Shown here piece after piece: positions 29,720 to 39,284 of a DNA stretch of 52,500 bases. The notes under the pieces are model-generated. The model was not told where the DNA came from, did no database searches, and saw only the letters and a program-made list of their open reading frames with translations. Source of the stretch: Prorocentrum cordatum (taxonomy: Eukaryota > Sar > Dinophyceae > Prorocentrales > Prorocentraceae); NCBI GenBank assembly GCA_963575745.1, contig CAUYUJ010015022.1:241532-294031 (forward strand), in the 5' to 3' direction. Both the position numbers and the translations under genes were made by a program. Position 1 is the first letter of the stretch; every line of letters starts with the position of its first letter.

Positions 29720-29890
29720 GGGGAAACGGGTCCTGAGGGAAACGGGTCCTGAGGTTTCTCGTTGTTTTTTTTCGTGCTCTCGGGGTCCTCCACGGGCCCC
29801 GGGACTGTCAGAAAACGGTTCAGGATGAAGAACTCGTGTTGGGGAAGGCCCCAGGGTCCAGGACCCGTTTCCCTCAGGACCCGCTTCCCC
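29720..29890. repeat. Inverted repeat, 32-bp arms
   Basis: Arms 29720-29751 and 29859-29890 are reverse complements with one mismatch in 32. Each arm itself contains GGGAAACGGGTCCTGAG-type words twice. The 107-bp centre resembles part of 23171-23220. Confidence 0.85.
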
Positions 29891-30152
29891 CATGCGGATT
29901 GTTCCTCTCTTCTTGTTATTTTTCTTCTGCTTGTTTTTTCATCATTCCAGATGAGTTGGGGAGTCCACGGTGGAGGCGTCGTGAGCTTCTTGGGCACTAC
30001 CAGCTGGCCAACCTTATGCTCTCCATTTCCCCTCCCTTTTCCCCCGCTGTTTCTTCTTCTTCTCCTCATGATTTAAGAGTCTTGCGTAATTCCGCCAACC
30101 CCCAGAAGAGGCGGGAAGTCCATGATTGAGGCGTCGTGGGCTTCTTGTCGGC

Positions 30153-30355
30153 ACGCCCGAAATGGGTACGAAAAGAATGGGTACAATGCCCAACAGCAGT
30201 TCCTGTTCATTTTGAACAGGACTCGCTGTCCGCGCCTCCGCGGCTTGTGACCATTTGAGGCAGAAGGCCGCCTGCCCAACAGCGGCCGCTGTTGGTTTGG
30301 GACAACATTTGGTGTTCGGCATTGTACACATTTTTTCCGTACCCATTTCGGGCGT
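30153..30355. mobile_element. 203-bp foldback/MITE-like element, 38-bp inverted ends
   Basis: Ends ACGCCCGAAATGGGTACG... (30153-30190) and its reverse complement (30318-30355) match at 35 of 38 positions. The interior holds a hairpin CCTGTTC-ATTTT-GAACAGG (30202-30220) and a perfect 18-bp palindrome CAACAGCGGCCGCTGTTG (30277-30294). No clear target-site duplication is visible next to the ends. There is no coding content, as expected of a non-autonomous element. Confidence 0.6.
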
Positions 30356-30549
30356 CCAAATCTTGGGCGCTGTCAACCGGCCAACCTTCTACTCTTCATT
30401 CCCCCCTTTTCTCCCCCTCTTCTTATTATCCTCGTTGTTATCATTCCCAGCCTCCCGTGTTGGGCTTTCGTTTTCAACAGAGCGCTGCTCGCGCGTCTCC
30501 TTCCTTCCCTCCTCCCGCCTCCTCCCTTTTCCTGCCTCCTGCCTCCTTG

Positions 30550-31395
30550 CTCGCCACTCTCGTGGGCTCCCAGGAGGACCGGCGGAGGTGAGTGCAGCGC
30601 AGATGATTTGACACCTCGCGGCTTCCTCGGGAGTTGCGAGCTGCACAACTGTCGCCTCTTTCGTTGGCTCCTGGGAGGCACGGCGGAGGGGAGGGCAGCG
30701 CAGATCGTTTGAGACTTCGCGCCTCCGTTGGGGGCTGCGAACCGCGCAACTGTCGCCACTCCCGTGGGCTCCTGGGAGGCACGGCGGAGGTGAGGGCAGC
30801 GCAGATGATTTGAGACCTCGCGTCTCCTTCGGGGGATGCGAATTGTGTATTTGTCGCCACTTTCGGGGGCTCCTTGGATGCACGGCGGAGGTGAGGGCAG
30901 CGCAGGGGATGCGAGACCTCGTGGTTCCCCAGGGAGCTGCGAGGTGCGCAATTGTCGCTATTTTCGGTGGCGCCTGGGAGGCACAGCTGAGAGCATTGCA
31001 GCGCAGATGATTTGAGACCTTGCGGCTCCCTTTTGGGCTGCGAACTGCGCCGTTGTCGCCACTTCGGTTGGCACGGCTGAGTTCAGGGCAGCGCAGATCA
31101 TTTTAGATCTCGCGGCTTCCTCGCGGGCTGCGAACTTTGCAACTGTTGCCATTTGGGTGGGCTACTGGGAGGCGCGGCGGAGTGAAGGGCAGCGCAAATC
31201 ATTTGGGACCACGCCGCTCCCCCAGGGGCTGCGAACTGCGCAGCTCTCGCCACTTTCGTGGGCTCCTGGGAGGCACGGCGGAGTGCAGGGCAGCGCAGAT
31301 GATTTGAGACCTCGCGGCTCCCTCGGGGTATGCGAATTAAGCAATTGTCGTCCCCTTTCGTTGGCTCCTGGGAGGCACGGCTGAGTGCATGGTGC
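30550..31395 (+). repeat. 101-bp satellite, first array
   Basis: About eight units. The word CGCAGATGATTTGAGA or variants recurs with agat-equivalents at 30601, 30702, 30803, 30904, 31005, 31095, 31196 and 31297, so the period is 101 with one 90-bp unit. Each unit also has GGCTGCGAACTGCGCAA and GGGCTCCTGGGAGGCACGGC. The period is not a multiple of three, so frames change from unit to unit. Confidence 0.95.
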
Positions 31396-31507
31396 CCACA
31401 TGGCGCTTGCCCACATGACACCTCCGAGGTTGGGTACGGTACATCTCAGGTTATTGGTTTGATTGTTTTTCCCCAGCCCTCCCGTGGTTGGGTCATCGTT
31501 TTCACAG

Positions 31508-31653
31508 AGCACTGTGATCTCCACCTCCTCTCCTGGGTCGTCCACGGGCTGGTCGGCGACGAGGCGGGGGGCCAGCGCGCTGCCTGGGGCGCCCTGGGCG
31601 ACTACCTCGCCGGTGCCGACGAAGCGCCGGCGGGGGAGCCCACCTGGCAGTGA
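31508..31653 (+). CDS. Exon-like island ending in TGA
   Basis: After CGTTTTCACAG, one frame reads EHCDLHLLSWVVHGLVGDEA, then RAAWGALGDYLAGADEAPAG and EPTWQ, then TGA. The amphipathic aliphatic/acidic pattern is protein-like and the GC content jumps within it. It may be a terminal exon. The start could be a later AG. No family is recognised. Confidence 0.4.
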
Positions 31654-31708
31654 TTCGCGCCAGGCGGACCGAGGTGCTCTCCACTGAGCCGCATCTCACG
31701 CGCACCGT

Positions 31709-31756
31709 TTAGCTCAGGCAGTGCACGCCCTCTTAGCTCAGGCAGTGCACGCCCTC
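31709..31756 (+). repeat. Perfect 24-bp tandem duplication
   Basis: TTAGCTCAGGCAGTGCACGC plus CCTC, twice without a difference, which suggests a recent event. Confidence 0.95.
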
Positions 31757-32439
31757 TTCTGTCCTCCCTCCTCTGCCTTCTCTCCCTCCTCTCGCCCTCC
31801 GCCTCGGCTTCCCCTTTTATCTTTGTTATGGCTTGGGCGCGCGCGCCTAACGGCGGGGCCTGGTGGCCCACACCCCGCGGCCGCGTCCACGCCCAGCGTG
31901 CTCTCCCCCCGCGTCCAGCGCAGCGACTTCCTCCTCCTCCCCCTCCTCCCACTCGAGGCTCCTGGTGCGGGAGTGTCTGGGTCTGTTTCCCGTCATGCCT
32001 TTCCCACCCCCCAGCGGAACCCCGCGGGAGCGGCCTGGAGGGCCATTCCGTGTGGAAAGCACAGGAAATAATCATGCCGTTTCTTTGCCAGGCCCCCAAG
32101 CGGCACGATTATTTTCTCGAGGTTTTGCAAGGTTTGAATCGCGATTCGGAGTGGCAGAGCAGCCCCGCGGCAATTGCCATTCTCGTCTGTGCGTTCTAGC
32201 GTCGTTCCCTGTTTGTTTGGCGATGGCAGTCTTCTTCCTTGTCCTTGTCATCCCTCCTCCTCCGCCTCCTCCTTGCCCCCTTTCCTGTCGTGCGGGACGT
32301 GTGCTGTGGCGTTCGGCCCTCTCGTGCAGCGCGTGCAAATGAAAGTCCTCGCGATTGCACCGGTGCAATCGGGCCGGGGCCCCCAGTTTGTCGGGCGTGT
32401 GAGGTGGGGTCCGCGCTTGATCGTTTTTCATGAGAAAAA
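31757..32439 (+). other. Pyrimidine tract and possible coding remnants
   Basis: A pyrimidine-rich stretch (31757-31830) is followed by GC-rich sequence. One plus frame near 32065-32199 reads EIIMPFLCQAPKRHDYFLEV and LQGLNRDSEWQSSPAAIAIL before a stop, which is fairly protein-like. No motif. Confidence 0.25.
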
Positions 32440-32705
32440 TCCTGCTGCTCCCTGGGTGGCTGCGAGCTGCGCAACAGTCGCCACTGTCGTGGGCGCCTGG
32501 GAGGTCCAGCGGATTTGGGGGACCCAGACGAGACCTCGTTGCTCCCTGGGTGGCTGCGCATTGCGCAACTGTCGCCACCCACGTTCGTTGGCTCCTAGGA
32601 GGTCCAACGGAGGCGGGGGGCACGCGAACCCAGAGGAGACATCGCGGCTCCTAGCGAGGCTGCCAATTGCACAATTGCCGGCATTTTCGTGCGCAAAGGT
32701 GCGGC
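32440..32705 (+). repeat. 101-bp satellite family, second array
   Basis: Two and a half diverged units sharing GGCTGCGAGCTGCGCAAC, GTCGCCAC and GGGCGCCTGGGAGGTCC words with the array at 30.55-31.4 kb, same strand. Confidence 0.75.
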
Positions 32706-32793
32706 ATATCTCTCAATGCGTTCGCTTATGAAGAGCACCACTTTCAATAGACAACCTGCGTGGAGAAGGGGTTGGCTACCTCTCGGATAACTC

Positions 32794-32880
32794 GTGTGTG
32801 TGTGTGAGTGGTGTGGGGGAGTGTGTGTCTGTGTGTGCGTGTGCGTGTGGGTGTGCGTGTGTGGGTGCTTGTTTGTTTTT
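32794..32880 (+). repeat. TG-rich microsatellite
   Basis: Imperfect (TG)n with TGGG and TGCG interruptions, T/G strand plus. Confidence 0.85.
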
Positions 32881-33040
32881 TGTTGGGAAGGATCGTGTGA
32901 GTTTCTGGGTGACCCATCGCTTTGGTGGGCACGTCCCGCATGGCAAGCGTTTGCGCGCCCCTCCGCGTACGTCACTGCGCACGCGGCCTACAGTCCGCAC
33001 CCATCATCCCTCCCTGCCCCTCGCGGCCTCCCACGGCGAG

Positions 33041-33170
33041 GGGCCCAGAAGGAGCGCATCGCGGCCCAGGCCGAGGGCGGGAAGGCGCAGGCCCAGCGGA
33101 TGGTGGAGCTGATCCGACAGCGTCGCCAGCAGCACGAGGACATGGTGGCCGCGGAGGAGAAGAGGCGCAG
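33041..33170 (+). CDS. Exon-like island, basic coiled coil
   Basis: Between a pyrimidine-rich stretch ending GGCGAG and a candidate GC donor (GCAG|GCGGGG at 33171) one frame reads AQKERIAAQAEGGKAQAQRM, VELIRQRRQQHEDMVAAEEK and RRR. Heptad spacing of Ile/Met/Val with Glu, Gln, Lys and Arg indicates a coiled coil. GC donors are frequent in dinoflagellates. No family can be named from so short a piece. Confidence 0.45.
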
Positions 33171-33436
33171 GCGGGGAGTTGCTGTCGCGTTCCTCCCCTC
33201 CCCCCACCCGAGGGAGGAGGAGGTTGGGAGGGGGGCGAGGGGTGGTGATGAGGAGGGCGGTAATTAGGGCGAGGAGGATGACGGCGAAGGAGATGAGGAG
33301 GAGGAAGGCGAAGAGGACGAGCAGGCAGAGGCAACGCTCAAACTCACGCGGTCTGGCGCTCTCGCACAGCCGCACGAGCAGGAGAAAGTGAGGAGGAGGG
33401 CGAATCCATGCATTGAATCAGGAAATTGGCATGATA

Positions 33437-33490
<54 letters not shown>

Positions 33491-33702
33491 CTGATGCTGA
33501 TGCTGATGCTGATGCTGCTGATGATGATGATGATGAAGAAGAATAATAAGAAGATGATGATGATGATGCTGACGACGATGATGATGATGGTGATGATGAT
33601 GATGATGATGATACTGATGACGACAACGATACTGATGATGATGATGATGGTGATGGTGATGCCGATGACGATGCTGATGCTGACGATGATGACGATGATG
33701 AC

Positions 33703-33735
<33 letters not shown>

Positions 33736-34893
33736 ATTGATGATGATGGTGATGCTGATGCTGATGCTGATGATGATGGTGCTGATGATGATGATGGTCA
33801 GGATGCTGACACTGATGCTTTTGCTGATGACGGTGATGCTGATGCTGATGCTGATGCTGCTGACGATGTTGATGTTGATGAAGATGGTGATGATGATGAC
33901 GACAATAACGGTGGTGTTGATGATGCTGATGGCGATGCTGGCATTGTTGTTGCCGATGATGTTGTTGACGATGATGGTGGCATTTTTGGTGCCGATGATC
34001 ATGAGGATGAAGATGGTGTTGGGTGATGGTGATGAAGATGCTGGTGATGATGGTGGTGGTGATGATGATGGTGGTGACGATGATGAGGTTGCTGATGCTG
34101 AGGATGAGAATGAGGATGATGCCGATGCTTTATGAAACTGATAATGGTAATGATGCTCATGCTGACGCTGATGCTGCTGCTGATGATTATTTCAGTGATT
34201 ATCATTACGATGATGCTGATTATGGTGCTGATGATGGTCATAACGATGCGGATGATGACGACGATGAGGAAACTGATGATGCGGATGATGAGAAGGATGA
34301 TGAATATCATACGTATTGCGATGATGACGTTCATGCTGATGCTGATGATGCTGATGATGTTTATAGTGGTGGTGAAGAGGCTGATGCTGCTGACGATGAT
34401 GATGATGCTGATGGTATTAATTGTGATGATGACGGTGAAGGTGCTGATGATGTTGATGATGTTGAGGATGCGGGTGAGGAGGATGAGGACGAGGAGGCAG
34501 ATGCTGAGGATGATGATGAGGATCATAATGAGGATGCGGAGTATGATGATGATGATCAGGATGATGACGATGACGATGATGCTGACGATGATGATACGGG
34601 TGCTGAAGCTACTGAAGCTGCTGACGCTTATGATGGCGATGATGTTGAAGCTAATGATGATGATGAGGTTGACAATGATGATACTGATGATGATGATCAT
34701 GCTCATCATGTTCATGATGATGATGCTCATAGTATTGCTGATGCTGCTGATGATGATGATGATGATTCTGACGATGCTGATGGTCACGATGATGCTAATG
34801 AGCATGACGCTGATGAGGATCAGGATGATGAGAATGCGGATGATGATGAAAAATGTGATGCTGATGCTGATGATGCTGCCGCTGATGATGATT

Positions 34894-34926
<33 letters not shown>

Positions 34927-34994
34927 ATGATGATGGCGATGATGATGCGGATGATGATGATGCTGATGCTGATGCTGATGATGATAATGATGGT

Positions 34995-35143
34995 GAGGAT
35001 GATGGCGAGCATGATGATGGTGAGGATGATGCTGATGCGGGTGATGATGATGAGGATGAGGAAACGGATGGTGATGAGGATGGGGGTGGTGCGTTTGTGG
35101 GTATTGGTGCTGGTGCTGCTGATTGTGATGATGTGTTGATGGC

Positions 35144-35228
<85 letters not shown>

Positions 35229-35249
35229 GTGTTAATGATTCTGATATAA
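34995..35249 (+). repeat. Segmental duplication, left copy
   Basis: GAGGATGATGGCGAGCATGA through GTTAATGATTCTGATATAA matches 36528-36716, apart from an expanded (ATG)n present only here. Confidence 0.8.
35240..35249 (+). repeat. Target-site duplication, left (TCTGATATAA)
   Basis: TCTGATATAA directly before the insertion. The same 10 bases follow it at 36358-36367 and occur once, uninterrupted, at 36707-36716. Confidence 0.75.
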
Positions 35250-35272
35250 GAAAGAGCGTGTACTACCGCTGC

Positions 35273-35505
35273 TGGCGGAAAACCGGGGGGGGTCACTACC
35301 GGTTCGAACCCCTTCCCCCCCCCCCTCTGGAAAACCGGGGGGGGTCACTAGCGGTTCGAACCCCTCCCCCCCCACCCCCAGTCCATCATGAAAAGGGGGG
35401 GGGTCACTACTGGTTCGAGCCCCCCCCCCCCTTGGAAAACCGGGGGGGTCACTACTGGTTCGACCGCCCCCCCCCCTCGAAAACCCGGGGGGGGTGCGGA
35501 AAGTG
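35273..35505 (+). repeat. Four units with GAAAACCGGG ... GGTTCGAACC
   Basis: Each unit has AAACCGGGGGGGTCACTA, then GGTTCGA-(A/G/C)-C and long C runs. GGTTCGA words start at 35301, 35353, 35412 and 35457. An inverted copy is at 36124-36133. Confidence 0.85.
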
Positions 35506-36070
35506 GTGGGGACGGTGATGGTGGGGACAGTGGTGAGGGGACAGCGGGACGGTGGTGGGGACAGTGAGACAGTGGTGGGGACGGTAGTGGTGGGGACGGT
35601 AGTGGTGGGGACAGTGGTGAGGACAATGGTGGGAACAGTGGGACAGTGGTAGGGACGGTGGTGGTGGGGACAGCGGTGTGGGGACAATGGGAATGTGGTG
35701 GAAACAGTGGGACAGTGGAGGGTACAGTGGTGGTGGGGACAGTGGTGAAGGCGGTGGTGGGACAATGGGACAGAGATACAGTGGGGACAGTGGTGGGAAC
35801 AGTGGGGACAGTGGTGGGAACAGTGGGACAGCTCAGTGGGACAGCGGAGGAGTCAGTGGGACAGTGGGGACAGTGGGGATAGTCGGGCAGTGGTTGGGGC
35901 CGTGGAGAAAGTGGGGAGAGTGGAACCGTGGTGGGAACAGTGGTGGGGACAGTGGGGACAGTGCGACAGTGGTGGGGGCACTGGTGGGGACAGTAGGGAC
36001 AGTGGTGGAACCAGTGGGGATAGTGGTGGTGAGGGCAGTGGTGCTGGGAACAACAGTGGCGGATGTGGTG
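35505..36070 (+). repeat. GGGACAGTGGTG minisatellite
   Basis: 12- to 15-bp units (GGGACAGTGGTG, GGAACAGTG, GGGACGGTG) without a fixed period, G-rich on the plus strand. Confidence 0.85.
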
Positions 36071-36479
36071 CGGACGGTGGTAGGGACCGGGAGTCGTTTG
36101 CTGGCGGTGAGGGGGGGGGGACGGGTTCGAACCGGTAGTGACCCCCCCCGGTTTTCGGGTTTTCGAGGGGGAGGGGGGGGGGGGGGAGGGGTTAGGGGAG
36201 GGGAAGGGTTTTGCCGGGGAGGGGGGTGGGGGAGAGGGGGGGTTTCCAGCAGGGGGGCGATTTTCAGAGGGGGGGAGGGGGGGGGGACCCCCGGGTTCCG
36301 GAAGAAGAGGTGGTGGGGGGAATTTTCCACAGTAAAGCGGCGGTGGATCACGCTCTCTCTGATATAACGATGATGGGGAGCTGGGTGCCGTGATAGCCCC
36401 CATGAGGGGCAGCGGATCTGATGTTGGACGGGCATCGTGTGTTTTGGTTATGCTGTCGAGTTCATTTGCAGGAAAAAAG

Positions 36480-36946
36480 GATGATGATAATGATGCTGAT
36501 CATGATGATGCTGATGGTAATGATTGTGAGGATGATGGCGAGCATGAAGATGATGGTGAGGATGATGCTGATGCGGGTGATGATGATGATGAGGATGAGG
36601 AAAAGGGTGATGATGAGGATGGGGATGGTGCTTATGTGGGTACTGGTGCTGGTGCTGCTGATGCTGATGATGTGTTGATGGCGCTGATTATGATGGTGTT
36701 GATGGTTCTGATATAACGATGGTGGGGAGCAGCATGATGATGCCGATGGTTATGATGAGAATGATGGTGATGAGGACGATGAGGACGATGAGGACGAGGA
36801 ATGCAGCGATGATGATGATGCTGGTGCTGCTCATGCTGCTGATGATGATGATGGTGATGAAAACGATACGATGGTGGTGCTGCTGCTGATGATGATGATG
36901 AGGATGATGACGACGATGATGATGATGATGATTATGCTGATGGAGC

Positions 36947-36977
<31 letters not shown>

Positions 36978-37460
36978 CATGTTGCGGATGCGGATGATAA
37001 GGACGAGGATGAGGATGATGACGAGGATGGCGATGATGATGATGGTGACGATGATGGTGATGCTCATGCTGACGCTGATGCTGCTGCTGATGACGATGAT
37101 GGTGATGCTGGTGATCATGATAACGATGATGACGACGAACATGATGATGACGATGATGATGATGGTGCTGATGATGATGGTGATGATGATGATGATGATG
37201 ATGATGATGACGATGATGATGATGATTATTATGCTTATGATGATGGTGATGCTGATAGTGATGAGGAGCAGGAGGAGGAGGAGCAGCAGAGGGAGGGGGA
37301 AGCTGAGGAGGAACGGCAGAAGCACGACGAGCAAAGGGAGGAGGAGGAGGAGGAGGAGGAGGAGGAGGAGGAACAGGAGATAGGAACAGGATGAGGAGGA
37401 ACATGATAAGGAGGAGGGAGGAGGAAAAGGCGGAGGAGGAGAAGGAGCAGGAGGAGGTGG
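36480..37460 (+). repeat. GAT/GAG repeat field, middle
   Basis: The right copy of the duplication (36528-36716), then about 540 bp of GAT-type repeats and a GAG-rich end (37260-37460) reading DSDEEQEEEEQQREGEAEEE in the acidic frame. TCTGATATAA at 36707-36716 is the uninterrupted counterpart of the insertion site. Confidence 0.9.
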
Positions 37461-37819
37461 AGGAGGAGGGGTTGTCGATGTATGTGCGCTCTTGAATGTA
37501 TAAGCAAAGTCGGAAGTGCCGCTCATGCCTACATGCACTCTCTTTCCCGTGCAGCTACCATGCAGGATGCTTCTGGCAATCAGCCGGTCCGAGCCTGGAG
37601 ATTCAGCACCACTGCAGCTGTTTCAATCTTGCGGATCGAAAACGTTTCTGGCATCCGTGCATCGCGCTGTCGTTTCATTGTGCACCTTCCAGCTTGTGTC
37701 TGTCCCTCCCCCGCTGCCAGCCTTACCTGGTGGAAGCAGGGCTGGCCTTCATTCGCTTTCGCAGCATACGCGCGCATTGGGGCAACTCTTCGTGCTGCAG
37801 TTTCCCCTCTGTCATCCAG
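37461..37819 (+). other. Spacer with splice-like 3' end
   Basis: Several competing frames, none with a motif. It ends TTTCCCCTCTGTCATCCAG, a textbook polypyrimidine tract and AG. Confidence 0.4.
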
Positions 37820-37894
37820 GGACATGGACGAGCGCGCGCAGACATTGCTGGAAGAGCTGGGGAAGCTGCTGGCCGACACCCAATCCCAGAGCAG
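37820..37894 (+). CDS. Exon-like island DMDERAQTLLEELGKLL...
   Basis: After a strong acceptor context the 75-bp piece reads DMDERAQTLLEELGKLLADT and QSQS, an amphipathic helix, and ends AGCAG|GA, a possible GA donor. The flanks lack a comparable frame. No family is recognised. Confidence 0.4.
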
Positions 37895-38099
37895 GAGCCA
37901 TACACATTTGCGTCCTCTACTGATGGTGCTCGCTGGCGTCAGCTTGGGTGGGAGTACTAGGGGAAGGAGGGAGAAGAGGCGAATCAGGATAAGCACGCGG
38001 ATGAGAGGGGAAGGATGGAACATGAGGGAAATGTGGATGTTGACATGGAGGGTGATAGCGAGGAGGAGGAGGCGAAGACGTAGGAGTAGGATTGTTACG

Positions 38100-38113
38100 G
38101 TGATGGTGATGAC

Positions 38114-38169
<56 letters not shown>

Positions 38170-38556
38170 CGTTGATGATGCTGATGATGTTGATGCTGAT
38201 GCTGATGCTGATGCAGTTGCTAATGATGAGCATGATCATTATGATGAGGATGGGGATGATGGGGACGATGGTGATGCGATGCCGCACCATGGCTGATGTC
38301 GATGTTGATGTTGTGTTGACGACGTTGTCGATGATGATCATGATTCTGACGCTGCTGCTGATGGTAGTGCTGGTGATGATGCTGATGCTGATGCTGCTGC
38401 TACTGCTGATGATGTATTTATCGATGACGACGATGACAACTACAATGATGATGATAATGATGGTGACGACAATGATGATGATGATGATAATATGATAATG
38501 GTGATGCCGATGACGATGCTGCTGATGATGTTGAGGATGATGATCATGGTGATGCC

Positions 38557-38588
<32 letters not shown>

Positions 38589-38962
38589 GTATGATGACAA
38601 TGATGATGAGTTATGGTGATGGTGAGGGTGATCGGGATGGGGATAATAATACTACTGCTGCTTCAGCTGCTACAGCTGATGATGCTGATGATGCAGCTGA
38701 TGATGACGAGGATGATGAGGATGAGGTTGATGGCGATGCTGATGATGACGGCACTGATGATGCTGTTGATGATGATGATGATGATATGATGATGATGATG
38801 TTGCTGTTGCTGCTGATGATGATCATGATGATGATGGTGCTGATGATGATGCTGGTGCTGATGATGATATAATGATGATGCTGATGATGATGGTACTGCT
38901 GATGATGCTGATGATGCTGATGATGCTGATGATGCTGATGATGCTGATGATGCTGATGATGC

Positions 38963-39031
<69 letters not shown>

Positions 39032-39035
39032 CGCA
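38100..39035 (+). repeat. GAT/ATG repeat field, right
   Basis: About 930 bp, with (ATG) about 20 at 38109-38168, a 9-bp GCTGATGAT array at 38893-38968 and a pure (ATG) run to 39029. The same plus-strand orientation as the other fields. Confidence 0.9.
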
Positions 39036-39284
39036 GCTGCCCCAGCCTCGCCGCCACAGACGAAGGCAACCACCGTCGAGATGGCGGCCGCGACAGCAGG
39101 CGCCGCTGAGGGCGCGGCGGGCCGGCCATGCATGCCCCAGCTTGTGGCGAGGAGGGCCAGGCAGCGCGCGGAGCTGCCCCCGTGGCGGTCCGCGAGCGAC
39201 CACGGCCACGCGCGCGGTGGCGTGCACGGACCGCCTCCGTGCCGTGGAGCTCCGTGCCCTTCCTTCAATCTGGCGCGCCGCTGA
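39036..39284 (+). CDS. Possible coding island after the GAT run
   Basis: The Asp frame of the repeat continues without a stop as AAAPASPPQTKATTVEMAAA, PCMPQLVARRARQRAELPPW and HGHARGGVHG to a TGA. The Ala/Arg-rich peptide is plausible as a protein with an acidic tract before it, but a long minus-strand frame covers the same bases. Confidence 0.25.
   Translation, partial: AAPASPPQTKATTVEMAAATAGAAEGAAGRPCMPQLVARRARQRAELPPWRSASDHGHARGGVHGPPPCRGAPCPSFNLARR

Larger units (their letters stand above)
29656..30455 (+). repeat. Three diverged ~350-bp units (CCAACCTT ... CATTTCCCC)
   Basis: GGCCAACCTT followed within 12 bp by CATTYCCCCY and a T/C tail occurs at about 29658, 30006 and 30379. GAGGCGTCGTGRGCTTCTTG occurs at about 29971 and 30128. 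Two inverted-repeat structures lie between the copies. Confidence 0.65.
33430..35249 (+). repeat. GAT/ATG repeat field, left
   Basis: About 1.8 kb built from GAT with GCT, GGT, GAC and GAG substitutions; nearly pure (ATG) runs at 33434-33490 and about 27 copies at 35145-35226. One frame (34023-35249) is open for 408 Asp-rich codons and ends GAYVGT-like (here GAFVGIGAGAADCDDVLMA). The frame follows from the repeat, but its last ~85 codons are shared with the 36.5-kb field. Confidence 0.9.
35250..36357. mobile_element. 1108-bp foldback-type insertion
   Basis: Bounded by 10-bp direct repeats. The ends are imperfect inverted repeats: AGAGCGTG-TACTACCGCTGCT near 35253 against AGAGCGTG-ATCCACCGCCGCT read from 36356 inward. 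Inside are G/C-run units with GGTTCGAACC (35273-35505), a GGGACAGTGGTG minisatellite (35505-36070) and the same GGTTCGAACC unit inverted (36110-36170). There is no open frame of transposase type, so it is non-autonomous if it is a transposon. The uninterrupted paralogous site at 36707-36716 supports insertion. Confidence 0.65.

Noticed and set aside
23430-31395. CRISPR-like arrays
   Set aside because: The repeats are contiguous satellites of 90 and 101 bp without unique spacers, in a eukaryotic context.
33413-35249. Poly-Met, poly-Ile and poly-Asp frames as genes
   Set aside because: GAT repeats leave most frames open on both strands. Only the shared 85-codon end has any non-repeat content, and that is explained by duplication.
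35301-35466. tRNA genes
   Set aside because: GGTTCGAACC resembles a T-arm/B box, but no cloverleaf, acceptor stem or A box surrounds it.
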